From assembly GCF_000002425.4 (NCBI RefSeq), contig NC_037270.1, forward strand, positions 2,517,680 to 2,581,679: a stretch of DNA of 64,000 nucleotides, given 5' to 3'. Each line of letters starts with the position of its first letter. The first letter of the stretch is position 1. The position numbers were made by a program, and so were the translations under genes. The DNA comes from Physcomitrium patens. Lineage: Eukaryota > Streptophyta > Bryopsida > Funariales > Funariaceae. Below the pieces are notes generated by a model. That model did not search any database. It worked only from the letters and a program-made list of their open reading frames with translations, and was not told where the DNA came from. Below, one piece after another: positions 48,916 through 60,636 of the stretch.

Positions 48916-49985
48916 TTGTTTGAGTTGTCTATAGAAGAAAAGATTATGGATGCTACTCTCAATGGAAGTGAGAATAGATTTGCAACTATTGCAGATATTC
49001 ATGAGCTTATCAACACTCTAAGAGTGGAAATTTCACGTGTTTCCAATGTGAATCATGGAAGTACTATGCCTATGCTTATGAAAGAAGTTCAGAGTCTACA
49101 GCAAGAAGTTGTGTAGTTAAAAGAAGCAAGTAGATTAATGTTACAACCAAATCCAAGGAGTTTTACTTCTACAAGTATGACAGGGACAAGGATTAGTATC
49201 CTTAAGAATTTTGATGGAACAAGATCAAAATTTTGAGGATTTTTGTAATAAGTCAAGCTCTATCTAAGGTTGCATCCTTTCCAATATCGTGATAGATTTA
49301 CCCAAGTCGGATTTATAGGCACACTACTATCAAGAAGTACTCTCTTTTAGTTCATACCTTTAATATAAAAAGATTCACGACTCCTTTATAATTTGAATTC
49401 ATTTGTAGAAGTGTTTACAGCCACATTTGAAAAAAGTGATCAAGAACGAGTAGCAGAGACCAAACTTTTATCTTTATGGCAAGGATCACGATCAGCCACT
49501 ACATATGCTGCCAAATTCCAAAATCTTGCTTGTGACGTGGACTGGAACGACAAAGCACTTATCAACCAATTTCAATAAGGATTGAAGGATAGCGTCAAAG
49601 ATTTATTATTAATAATGCCAAAAGTAGAATCTTTAAAATGATTTATTACTCAAGCCATTTCATGTGACAATCGTTTATTTAAAAGATATCAAGACCAAAG
49701 ATTTGGTTAGAAAAGAATAAGTCAAGTAATGGCGGCAACTCCCAAGTTTTTTGAAATATATTTGTCAAAGCTGGAACCAATGCAAATTGATATGATATAT
49801 TTTAAATCTCTCACAAAGCAGGAAAAGATTCAACGTCACTAAGAAGGGTTTTGTTTAGATTGTGGAGAAGCTAAGCACACTACTCAATATTATCCAAAGA
49901 AGCAACACAATTACAAAATAAGGAGCACAATTACTAAAGAAGATAATGTGTCAAAAAATGAGTTTTTCCAGCTACAATAGGGATC
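48916..49985 (+). pseudogene. D2 gag
   Basis: An N-terminal helical part (48916-49116: IADIHELINTLRVEISR) is followed by capsid text (NSFVEVFTATFEKSDQERVA, SATTYAAKFQNLACDVDWN) and one zinc knuckle near 49858-49905 (CLDCGEAKHTTQYY, final Cys lost). Several transition-type stops are present. It is cut from the protease by LTR2 and LTR3. Confidence 0.8.
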
Positions 49986-49987
49986 AT

Positions 49988-51759
49988 TGTCATATTACGT
50001 GCTATCTTGCTTGAGAACGCATCGGACGTTTAGTTGTAGAAGATAAAATAATGTTTTGCAAGTATCTGGGTAGGCTAGTGGATTTCAACCATCTAAATAC
50101 AAACTATTTTGGATTTCAATGTAAAAGCTTAATTCCATTACAAAATGCTTAGAAATATTATTTTTAATAACTTCAAGATATTATAAGCATAAGTCTTTTG
50201 TTATTTTTTAGTTTTATTTTATTATTTTATTTTATTTTATTATTTTATTATTTTATTATTTTATTATTTTATTTATTTTTTTATTTTTTAAACCTTAACC
50301 CTAGACAGCAAGCTTCGGCAAGCTATAATTCTCAATCTGACCGTCCGATTGTTGTAAACTTCTACTACTAGTGTCTTTGCAAGCCTTCTAAATGCTCAAG
50401 AAGTTTTAATCCAATCTAACTTATAGATTGCAAGAAAATGTCGTAAATCCACACTAATGTATCTTGACCGCCGCCTAGAAGTCCTTGACTTACCATGCCA
50501 AAAGTTACTTTATTCTAATCGATAGATCTCCAAATATTACAAAAACCCTAAACAATCCCAATCTATTAACTTTTGATACCTCTTTATGCTAATGGTCAAA
50601 TAACCTCTATCTGTTCCGTCAGATTAATACAAATTTTTGCATGCACTTGGCATACTCAACCTTCTAGATACCTATAAATTTCAACTGCAGAAGTTTCTCT
50701 AATTTCACAAAATAGTCAAGACTATCAGCCTTAACTTTATTGCAAAAAAAAAACCCATATCACCAATACAAACACTGACTTTCAACAATGATTGCCAAAA
50801 TTCTCCCAAATCCTATGAACCGAATTCTACTTCTTTCAGAGGAGCTTGAAGCCAACTCTCCTACTCTAAAATCCTGATTTTTGAATGTCCCTTTTCTTAT
50901 CCTCTCCTCCCTTTTAACTCAGTGTGGTCCCATTTTCTCCCACCCTGGACTCCGAATTGGAACATCGGATAGCGCTTCCTCGGAATTCCTTTCTCTAAGA
51001 GAATCTTTCCATGGAAAAGACATTTCTTCCAAAATGGCATAGAGAATGGAACAGCTTGAAATGGAACTGAAGCCTCCGTACTGAGAACCTCATTGGATTG
51101 CCCAATCAAGTCAGGTCTCATACTAGGTAAGAGGCCCATACCGGAACCTGGATTGGATGTCCCCGTAATTAGGTTAAATTGGCCTTTCACATCAAACTCT
51201 CCCAAATATTGAATTGGTCCTTTCTCTTTTTGTCAACTCTTTGTAAGAATGGCTCGGACTCATTCCACTCGATTTATCGAAGAATCTTGACGACCTTGAT
51301 TTATCTCCTCAATTTTTCCTTGCCTTTGGATCTGTTGATCCCATTAATTGAAATTGGATGGAGCATTACATTGCTGATAAGTATGCCTCATCTGCTTGCA
51401 ATTCCTGCACACTAACATGTAATCATCATTAGCTTTGGGATTGGAACATTCACTGCCATAATGATCAACCTGTCTACAACGGAAATAATGAAGTGGTCTT
51501 CCTACACCTCCATCATGCATATTGGGGGTCTCCACTAATATATACCTACTAGGCTTGTTCCATGTAGGGTTGAAAAATAATCCTAATTATCCCGTTGGTA
51601 TGGAGGGTACTTAGTTCGATGACATTGATGGAGTGACATTAACTAAATCTGAATATTGGCACTGGAATTGGCTACTATTTCTAATATCCAAGATGACTAA
51701 ATATTAATAATATCTTTTTCATTTATATTTTTATCATATAGTTGTATTACAACACAACA
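49988..51759 (-). repeat. Solo LTR2, reverse, inserted in D2
   Basis: 1772 bp; plus-strand ends TGTCATATTACG and AACACAACA. The flanks are TCAT (49984-49987) and CCAT (51760-51763). Homologous to the family-A LTR but longer, because it carries a family-B gag segment with two zinc knuckles (minus strand 51344-51535). A (TATTT)n-like tract lies at 50205-50287. Confidence 0.88.
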
Positions 51760-51763
51760 CCAT

Positions 51764-53024
51764 TGTCATATTATAAATGCTTACAGTATGTAAAAATTAG
51801 TTAAAATATATTATATGTTAATAAATCTAGATACATGTTAAAGTAGCTAGTAGATTAAATTAAAAAGAGTTGGTATAAGAAACTTTAATTTGTTTCTTTA
51901 CTCGTTTTGATTTTGACATTAATAAAAAATATATATATATAGGATCTAAATATTTAGTATAAAGCTTAAGAGAAGGTTGGGGCCTAAAGAAGAAACTTTT
52001 AACTAATAGGAGGCTTATTGGGAGGGATCAAAGCAAGGCAAGGTTGGATGAAGGCAAGGAATGAAAAACTTCATTCCTGTTGGTCGAAGGCCATGCCCAA
52101 TGGACTTTGAGGAGGCTGCCCGAGGCCTTATTAGGGATTAGGATTCCTCTTTCGAAGGCATTTGGAGATTAAAAACTATAATTGTAAAGTTTAGGATTTG
52201 GAATATAATTTGTATACAAAAATTAGAGGATTTGGAGTTATTATGAAGAAGTTATAGCCATTTGAAGTTAAGGTATTAATTTAAGACATACTGTTACTCT
52301 TTTGAGGATACGAGGAGTTTTACAGTAGCTTTTGAAGATCAGAAGATGCGATTGGAATAGCAATTTTAAGGCCTATATCTTTCATGAAAGAATTATTGCT
52401 TTTAGAGTTGATATCAAGGAGTTATAAGGAATTGAAAGTAGCGCTTCCAAATCAAATGAAGTAAGTAAGCGGTTTTGTTGGTAGTAATGGTTGGAGCCAT
52501 AACTTGAGTATTCGGACGAATTTTTGGTTCAAACTTTTTAAAGAATGTAAATTTTTGTGTTAAGAAACTATAAATATAAATTTCGTGGCATTTGAGCTTA
52601 TATTTTGTGAAATATGAAGAAAATTTCATGAGGGTATATAAAGACAAGGGTTTGAAGCGACTATTAGGATTTTTAAGATATCTCAAGATCCGCAGTGAAT
52701 TTGCAGTTGAAAATTGTTGTAGAAGTTAATAAGAATACATGAGTACCTCATGTAAAATTTGAGTTTGTTTGGACGGTCGGATTAGGAGATATAAGGTGTT
52801 GAAGTTCGGAAAAATCTCCACATAAGAATATACAAGGTTTTAGAAGATTTTATCATATTTTGGATGTTGTTGGTTACTTGAGGCTTGTGTATTTGGTGTA
52901 ATTTTTCAAAAAGGGAAAATTTATATGTAAACTTAGGGCTTCTCTTATTTTCAAGCTTCATTGAGTAATTAATGACAGCTAGAAGCCCAACATTTTTTTG
53001 AGGCAAATTCTTTCTACCCCAACA
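51764..53024 (-). repeat. Solo LTR3, reverse, directly beside LTR2
   Basis: 1261 bp; TGTCATATTATAAATGC…TACCCCAACA. The flanks are CCAT (51760-51763, shared with LTR2) and CCGT (53025-53028). D2 coding resumes at once. Confidence 0.88.
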
Positions 53025-53028
53025 CCGT

Positions 53029-53674
53029 GTAGTTGGAATCATATGCAATATCTAATAAAGGTCCTATCCTCTCCTCAGATCCCTCACTTTATTTTATAAT
53101 AGAAGTATATTTAGGACCTAATAATTACAAAGTCTTTGCCTTATTAGATTCAGGAGCCTTAGTATGTTTTATAGATAAAGATTTTACCAAAAATCTAAAA
53201 ATATCTTTAGTGAAGAAAGTTAAATCCGTACATGTAGAAGTCATAGATGGTCGTTCATTGTTTTCTAGAAATGTTACCCATGAAACTATTCCTTTAGATG
53301 TTGCAATTACATATCATAATAACGTAGTAGTATTTAATGTAATAAAATCTCTTTTTAATTTGATTATTTTTGGATTATCATGGCTAAAAAAATATAACCC
53401 TCAAATAGATTGGATCTTTGGTAACCTTAACTTTTTTGATAGTTTAATCAAAGATTGCATTAGCAAAGTAAAAGTACATATGTCTAGTACATCCAAACCT
53501 TTACTAGTAAGTGCAAAAGCCTTCATGCTTGCTGCAAAAGAAACATCATCTTTTGCTATATATGCTACATCCATTTCTAATAGTGAAACAACATCAAGTG
53601 GTATTCTTAGGCAATATCAAGAATTTCAAGATATTTTTGAAAAGAAGAATGTAGATATTTTTTCCAAGCATTGA
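53029..53674 (+). pseudogene. D2 aspartic protease and linker
   Basis: Largely open. The active site ALLDSGALVCFID (about 53142-53180) keeps Asp-Ser-Gly. VEVIDGRSLFS and LIIFGLSWLKKYNPQIDW follow, then a linker to RT. The TGA after DIFSKH closes the frame. The catalytic triplet is intact, so this domain decayed late. Confidence 0.85.
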
Positions 53675-54620
53675 CCTTATGATTGTTCAATTTTTTTGCA
53701 AGAAGGAGCTCAACCACCATTCGGACCAATCTATAGCTTATCATAGAATGAATTGGCTGCATTAAAGAAGTACATTAATGAGAATTTGGCAAAAAACTTC
53801 ATACGCCATTCTAAATCTTCAATCAAGGCTCTTATCTTATTTGTGAAGAAGAAAGATGGATCTTTGCGAAAGATGATCTTTGCGAAAGATGGATCTCTGC
53901 ATTTTTTGATTATCAAGGATTCAACAAGATCACCATCAAAAGTAAGTATCCTTTGCCTTTGATTTCAGGACTTCTTGTCTAACTGAATCAAGTAAAAATC
54001 TATACTAAAATAGATCTATGAGGAGCATACAACTTAGTTTGTATCAAAGAAGGAGATGAATAGAAGACTACTTTTTGAACTAGGTATGGAAATTTTGAAT
54101 ATAATATCATGCCTTTTGGACTCACGAATACACCAACTGATTTTCAACATATTATGAATGATGTTTTTTGTGAGTTTTTAGATAATTTTGTTGTTTATTA
54201 TTAAGATGACATTCTAATCTACTTTAAGAACATAGAAGAATATGAGCTTTATATTTGTCACATGTTATAGAAACTTAGAGATGGAAGATTATATGCCAAG
54301 TTGGAAAAGTGTGTATTCCACACTACTTAAGTTGACTTTTTAGGGTACATCATTTCCAACAAAGGCCTTATGATGGATCCCAAGAAGGTTCAAACTATCA
54401 TAGATTGGAAGATTCCAAGAATAGTACGAGATGTGCAATGCTTTTTAGACTTTGCTAATTACTATTGAATCTTCATGAAGAATTTTTCTCAAGTTGCAAC
54501 TCCTCTTACATGTTTGACTTATAAAGACAAAATTAAGTGGAATAAAGAAACATAAGTATCATTTGATGCTTTAAAGAAGGAATTTATTTTTGTATCAATC
54601 TTATATTGCGTTGACTTCTC
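53675..54620 (+). pseudogene. D2 reverse transcriptase
   Basis: Motifs: [31 protein letters not shown] (with an in-frame duplication of about 8 codons near 53870-53895), IMPFGLTNTPTDFQ, and the catalytic region reading YY-stop-DDILIY (about 54196-54222), both Asp kept. DFLGYIISNKGLMMDPKK and RLTYKD-like text follow. Confidence 0.84.
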
Positions 54621-55235
54621 TAAGGTATTTTTTATGGAAACAGATGCATCAGATTTTGCTATAGATGCTATGTTGTTACAAATGGAAATACATGACAAAT
54701 TCCAACCAATAGCTTTTTATTTGAGAAAATTTTCAGAAGCCGAGATTAATTATGAGATCCATGACAAAGAGCTCTTTGCAATCATGGATTCATTTCAAGA
54801 ATGGCATTATTATCTAGAAGACATCTCAAGTCCAATCACCGTATATATAAACCGTAAGAACCTCAAGTACTTCATGTCAGCATGTGTCTTGAATTGTCGT
54901 CAACCTTGTTGGAGCATGTCCTTATCTAGATTCAATTTCAAGATCATTTATCGACCCAAAAAATAATAAGGTCTATTGGATGCTCTTTTTAGACATTCTT
55001 ATCTTGCACCAAAAGAAAGAGATGCATCTTTTGATCAACAAAGATCAATTCTCTTGAAGCTCGAGCATTTTCATCTTCAAGCTATAAAATCAACATTGAT
55101 TGTTGATTCAACATTTGTGAAGCAAATTCAATCAAGCATGTCCTCTGATCTTCTTGTTCAGAATATCAAAGATACTTCCTCTAAGTTTAATGATACTTCT
55201 AAGTTTGAATTGAAGAATAATCTATTATATTTCTA
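54621..55235 (+). pseudogene. D2 RNase H
   Basis: METDASDFAIDAMLLQ, FQPIAFYLRKFSEAEINYEI, HDKELFAIMDSFQEWHYYLE and SACVLNCRQPCWSMSLSRF. One TAATAA interruption near 54963-54970 splits it before the linker to integrase. Confidence 0.84.
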
Positions 55236-56220
55236 AAGATACCTATATGTTTCAGAAGGTGAAGTTTGATTACGTGTTCTTCAAGCTTGTCATAACTTTC
55301 TAGCAGCGAGATATTTTAGGTACAATAAAACTTTGGAACTAATATCCAAGGATTTTTAGTGGCCACAAATGTGGAAGGCAGTCAAAGATTTTGTACAATC
55401 TTGTGATGTTTGATGAAGATCAAAAACTCCTCGTTATCTATCTAATAGACTTTTTTAGCCGTTACCTATTCCAGAACAACCATGGTCTTCTATTTCTATG
55501 GATTTCATCATGGATCTTTCAATCTCAAGTTCTTATGACTCTATATTCATGATAGTAGATCATTTTACTAAGATGGCACATTTTGTACCATGTACAAAAT
55601 CTATCATAAGTGAAGAAACAGCTAAGCTTTTCATTGACAATATCTATTGCTATCATGGATTACCAAAGGATATTATATCGAATAGAGGAGACTCAATTTG
55701 TATCAAGATTCTGAAAATTCTATTCAAGATTTTAAAGGTGGATATAAAGCTTTTTTTAGCTTTTCATCCTTAAATTGATGGACAAACGGAATAGATAAAT
55801 CAAGTTCTGGAGTAGTATTTGAAATGTACCATAAACTATCATTAAGATGATTGAACAATTCTTTGACCATTGGTACAGTTTGCATATAATAATTCGATAC
55901 ATTATTCCACTCAACAAACACCTTTCTTTACTAATTATGGTTATCATCCACATCTTAATATTTTTAACTTTTTAAAAGTTGATAATTTTGCGGCAAAAGA
56001 TTTAGCAAATTACTTGTCAGAGCTATATATAACAATGAAGGTACAATTAAAGGAAGCTAAAGAACGACAAAAGACCAATGTGGATGCCTATTGCAAGGAG
56101 CAACGACAATATAATATGGGTGACAAGATATGGTTACTTTGTCGTAATATCAAGACTACTCATCCTTGTGATAAATTAGATTATTGTAGGCTGAGACCTT
56201 TTCCTATTTAAGAAAAAATC
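55236..56220 (+). pseudogene. D2 integrase
   Basis: The zinc domain is damaged (HNFLAARYF, CDV). Core: SMDFIMDLSISSSYDSIFMI (first Asp kept), IISNRGD (second Asp changed to Asn) and DGQTE (Glu kept, followed by TAG). Then VQFAYNNSIHYSTQQTPFF and a C-terminal part LYITMKVQLKEAKERQKTN. Catalytically dead by the Asn and the stops. Confidence 0.84.
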
Positions 56221-56256
56221 AATTCTATTGCCTATCGATTACATCTACCGGAGTCT

Positions 56257-56544
56257 ATGAAGATCCACCATGTATTTCACATGTCTCTTCTGGAGTCATA
56301 TAAGATAGTGAATATTTTAGGAAGAAGACAAATGCCACCTCTTCTTATAAAAGTGGATAATAACCAAGAATTTGAGATGGAAGAAGTCTTAGACTCAAGG
56401 TGGCACCAATATAGGTTGAAATATCTTGTTCATTGGCGCAGATATAATATTAGTGAACTCATATGGGAGCCACCAAAGAATCTTGTAAATACAACAAAGA
56501 AAGTTGAAGACTTTGATCAACGACATCCATCAAAATTAAGATGA
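56257..56544 (+). pseudogene. D2 chromodomain
   Basis: HHVFHMSLLESYK precedes a chromodomain with FEMEEVLDSRWHQ, LKYLVHWRRY and LIWEPPKNLV, open to its TGA. The aromatic positions (F, W, Y) fit a canonical methyl-lysine cage, which would direct integration to marked chromatin. Chromodomains of this type mark chromoviruses. Confidence 0.88.
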
Positions 56545-56799
56545 AGAAAAACAAACCTTTGCTATAAAACAAACAAGATCAAAGAAAAATACCATTCTAT
56601 CTTCTATCTTTCATTGTAGCTTTTATGTATTTGTGATGAAATAGAGCATCAATAACTAGTAGATTCAACTCAAGAGCTTTTATTTGCAGACTTACTAGAC
56701 GAGATATTATAATTGTCACAACCTTCAAGACGACAAAATCAAGATGAAGATCCTCAAGAATGACATGTCCTTTCTCGAATAGATGGCAAAAAACAACAT

Positions 56800-58033
56800 T
56801 ATCAGGATAGAGAGAGATTGCTTCAAAAAAGCGCTGGGCTTTTGGCTGCTACTAAATGCTCAATCAAGTCTAAGATATAAAAGTACCAAGTTTATATATA
56901 TAATATATTATCTCTTACGACAATTACATCAAAGCATAAGCCCAAGTAGCAAGAAAACAACCAAATGTATGATAAAGTATCTTAAAACCTTATATATCCT
57001 TATGAGAGATATTTTCCGAACTTCAACAGCTCATATCTCACGATGGGACTATCCAAAAAATCCTAAATTTTACTTGAATTACTGATATACTTTCAAAAAA
57101 ATTTACAAAAAAATTCAACTACAAATTCGTTACGAATCTTAAGATATTACCAAAATCCTAATAGTAGCTTCAAACCCTAGCTTACATACATCCACATGCT
57201 AATTTCTTCATATCTCATAAAATAAGTACTCAAATACTATGAAATTTTGATTTGTAGCATCTTAACTTAATAACTCACACTTATAGAAATTTTGAGCCAA
57301 TAAATTCGTCCAGAAACTTAAGATATGGCTCCAACCATTACTATCAATAAAATGACTCACTTACTGTCTTCAATGCCCTATAACTCCTTCATCTAGACTT
57401 ATAATTCATCAAACATTATATGTAAAGTATAGCCAAGAAAGTGTGCTCTTCAACTTTAGTTGCCAATTTTTCATTTCTCTTTGTACGCATATGTTATACT
57501 TCAAAGAGTGACAGTAGGTACAAATTTGATACCTTAACTTAGAACACCTATATCTCCTTCACAAAAACTCGAAATCACACAAATTCTTCATCCAAATTAT
57601 ATTCAAACCCTTGAACTTGCTGATCCTAGCCTCCAAAGCTCAAATGAATTCAAAAGAGAAATCCTAATTACTAATGAGGCCTCTGATAGCCTCCTTGAAG
57701 CCCATTGGGCATGTCCTTCGACCAATAGGAATGAAGTTTCCCATTCTTTGCCTTCATCCAACCATGCCTTGCTTTCATCCCTCCCAATAAGCCTCCTATT
57801 AGTTAAGATTTTCTTCTTTAGGCTCTAATCTCCTCTCAAGGCTTTATACTAAATATTTAGGTCTTACAATTGTTTTAAATGCTATAATCAAAAAAAATAA
57901 AACTCAAAATAAAGTTTCTAAAATCCTCTCTCTTTAAATTAATCTATTGATCATTCTAACATATATCTAGATTTATTAATATATAATATATTTTAACTAA
58001 TTTTTACATATTATAAGCTTTTACAATACGACA
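56800..58033 (+). repeat. Solo LTR3 in the 3' part of D2
   Basis: 1234 bp; TATCAGGATAG…AATACGACA. The flanks ACAT (56796-56799) and ACGT (58034-58037) are a 4-bp duplication with one CpG-to-CpA change. Confidence 0.9.
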
Positions 58034-58037
58034 ACGT

Positions 58038-58342
58038 ATTTGGTATCATAACCTCGGAAGAGACTCCCAATATTTAGTGATTTTATTAGAGGTAGGAACA
58101 ACTCTTGACGGTGTTTCAAATGTTTTATTTGAAGGAAGTTATGAAGGCCTCAATAATAACCAAATAACAAGATGGTCTTCTTGTCGTGGTATAGGACACT
58201 ATAGATGGTTGAGAGGACCTATCAACTATCTTCAAAGAGAGTAAAGATCGGAGTATGTAACAAATATAATTCATCGCATCTTAGACTTCTTCAACATATG
58301 AAGACCGCTCCTCGTGGAACTCGTTCCTAGAAAGAGGGGTAA
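58038..58342 (+). other. D2 post-chromodomain region and polypurine tract
   Basis: Together with 56545-56795 this separates the chromodomain from the 3' LTR. Part of it aligns with D3 44035-44285 (TTATTAGAGGT, GCCTCAATAATAA). AGAAAGAGGGG at 58329-58339 is the likely polypurine tract, three bases before the LTR. Function of the rest unknown. Confidence 0.6.
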
Positions 58343-60636
58343 TGTCACGGACATATATATTTACCTCAATAGTTACTTATAAGATTAAGTAGAAGTAGAT
58401 AAAATAGAATAATTTCATAAAGACTTTTAAAGAAGCTTCCTAGAAGCTTTATAGATGCGGTTTTGATTTTAGATATATTTGTAGGTTAGAAACTTAGCCA
58501 AAAAGCTAACCATGTATAAGTAGCTTGTGGAACAAGTTATTTCCGTATAGTAGCTTATTGAATAAGCCAATTACGTGGCGTTGTTGTGTTGTAACATCAC
58601 TATATGGTGAAAATATAAATGAAAAAGATATTATTAGTATTTAGTCATTTTAGATGTTAGAAACAATGGCCAATTCCAGTGCCAATATTCAGGGTCAATT
58701 AATGTCATTCCACCGACGTCATCAAACTAAGTACCCTCCGTACCAACGGGACAACCAAGATCATTTTTCAATCCTACATGGAACAAGCCTAGTAGATATA
58801 TATCAGTGGAAACACCCAATATGCATGATGGAGGTGCAAGAAGACCACTTCGTCATTTCCATTGCAGACAGGTTGGTCATTATGGCAGTGAATATTTTAA
58901 TCCCAAAGCCAGTGATGATTATGCGCTAGTATGAAGGAATTGCAAGCAGTCGAGGCATACTTATCAACAATGTAATGCTCCATCCAATTTTAATAAATGG
59001 GATCAATAGATCCAAAGCCAAGGAAAAATTGAGGACATAAATCAAGGTCCTCAAGATTTTTTGGTAAATTGGGTAGAATAAGTCCAAGCCGTTCTTACCA
59101 AGAGTCAAAAAAAAGGAAAGAACCAATTTAATATTTGGATGAGTCTGATGTGAAGGACAAATTTGACCCAATTACGAGGACATCCAATCCAGGTCTTGGT
59201 ATGGGCCTCTTACCTAGTATAAGACCTGACTTGGTTGGGCAATCCAATGAGGTCCCAAATACGGAGGCTTCAGTTCCATTTCAAGTTGTTCCATTCTCTA
59301 TGCCATTTTGGAGAAAATATTCTTTCCGTGGAAAGATCCTCTTAGAAACAAGAATTCTGGGGAGGCGCCTTTGGCTGTTCCAATTCGGAATCCAAGGCGG
59401 GAGAAAAAAAGACCACATAGAGTTAAAAGGGAGGAAAGGATAAGAAAAGGGGCATTCGGAGATCAGGGTGTTGGGATCAGAGAGTTAGCTTCAAGCTCCT
59501 TTGAAAGGTATAGAATTGGGTTCATAGGGTTTGGGAGGACTTTTCACAATCGCTGCTGAAAGTTAGTATTTGTATTGGTGAATTGGATTTTTGCAATAAA
59601 ATTAAGGTTGATACTCTTGATTATTTTGTAAAATCGGAGAGACTTCTGCGGTTGAAATTTAGAGGTATCTAGAGGATTGAATATGTCGAGTGCATACAAA
59701 AAGTTGTGTTAATCTAATGGAACAGATAGAGGATATTTGACCATTAGCGTAAAGAGATATCGGAAGTTAGCAGATTGGAGTTATTTAGGATTTCTGTAAT
59801 ATTTGGAGATCTATCGACTAGAATAAGGTGACTTTTGGCGTGATAAGTCGAAGACTTCTAGGCGGCAGTCAAGATACATCAATATGGATTAATGGCATTT
59901 TCTTGCAACTTGTAAGTTAGATTGAATTGAAACTTCTTGAGCATTTAGAAGGCTTGCAAAGACACTAGTGGTAGAAGTTTATAACAATGAGACGATCAGA
60001 TTAAGAATTATAGCGTGTCAAAGCTCACTATCTAGGATTAAGGTTTAAAAAAAATAAAAATAAAAATAAAAATAAAATAAAATAAAATAAAAAATAAAAC
60101 TAAGAAATAACAAAAAACTTGTATTTATAATATCTTGGAGTTATTAAAAATAGTATTTCTAAGTATTTTGTATTGAGATTAAGCTTTTACATTGAAATCT
60201 GAAATAGTTGTATTTAGATGGTTGAAACCCACTAGCCTACCTAGATATTTACAAAACATTGTTTTATCTTCCACAGCCACATACTTAATGCGTTCTCAAG
60301 CAAGATAACACGTAATACGATAGCACATATATAGATAACTTGCATTGCAAGATAAGACATGTGGCTAGTAAAGTCAACACATGTAGGAGGTCCTATAGGA
60401 CATCGCCACATAGCTCTTAGTTAGATAGTATATATGGAGAGAAGAGTGAATGCTTCTTCACTCTTGTCAATGTATTTCTAGTCCTTAGTCTTATTTCAAG
60501 TCTTTTTAGTCTTCTTGTCTTTAGCAATAGCCATTCTAGTTCAATAATATATCATTTTTGAGTGACTTTCTAGTTCTCTTCAGTGATAGAAGAGTATATT
60601 GAGGATTTTTTTTCTTTGAGATTCATGTCCTCTACA
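58343..60636 (+). repeat. 3' LTR of D2 (interrupted)
   Basis: Starts TGTCACGGACATATATA (intact terminus) and ends GTCCTCTACA. Pieces of 239 and 310 bp (58343-58581, 60327-60636) sum to 549 bp, exactly the length of the 5' LTR once LTR2 and one GCGT copy are removed. Confidence 0.92.
58582..60322 (+). repeat. Solo LTR2 inserted in D2's 3' LTR
   Basis: 1741 bp; TGTTGTGTTGTAAC…GTAATACGATA. The flanks are GCGT (58578-58581) and GCAC (60323-60326). It carries family-B gag text: SSAN, PTWNKPSRYI and two knuckle remnants (58654-59060). A polyA/(AAAAT)n tract lies at 60047-60100. Confidence 0.9.

Larger units (their letters stand above)
48146..60636 (+). mobile_element. Chromovirus D2, complete with 5-bp duplication
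   Basis: LTRs 48146-48694 and 58343-60636 (interrupted) flank gag-PR-RT-RH-IN-chromodomain. The flanks GTAAG (48141-48145) and GCAAG (60637-60641) are a 5-bp duplication with one C-to-T change. Removing the four nested LTRs and their duplications leaves about 6.5 kb. The chromodomain keeps canonical aromatic residues, as in fungal-type and Tcn1-like chromoviruses reported from mosses and lycophytes. Confidence 0.9.
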
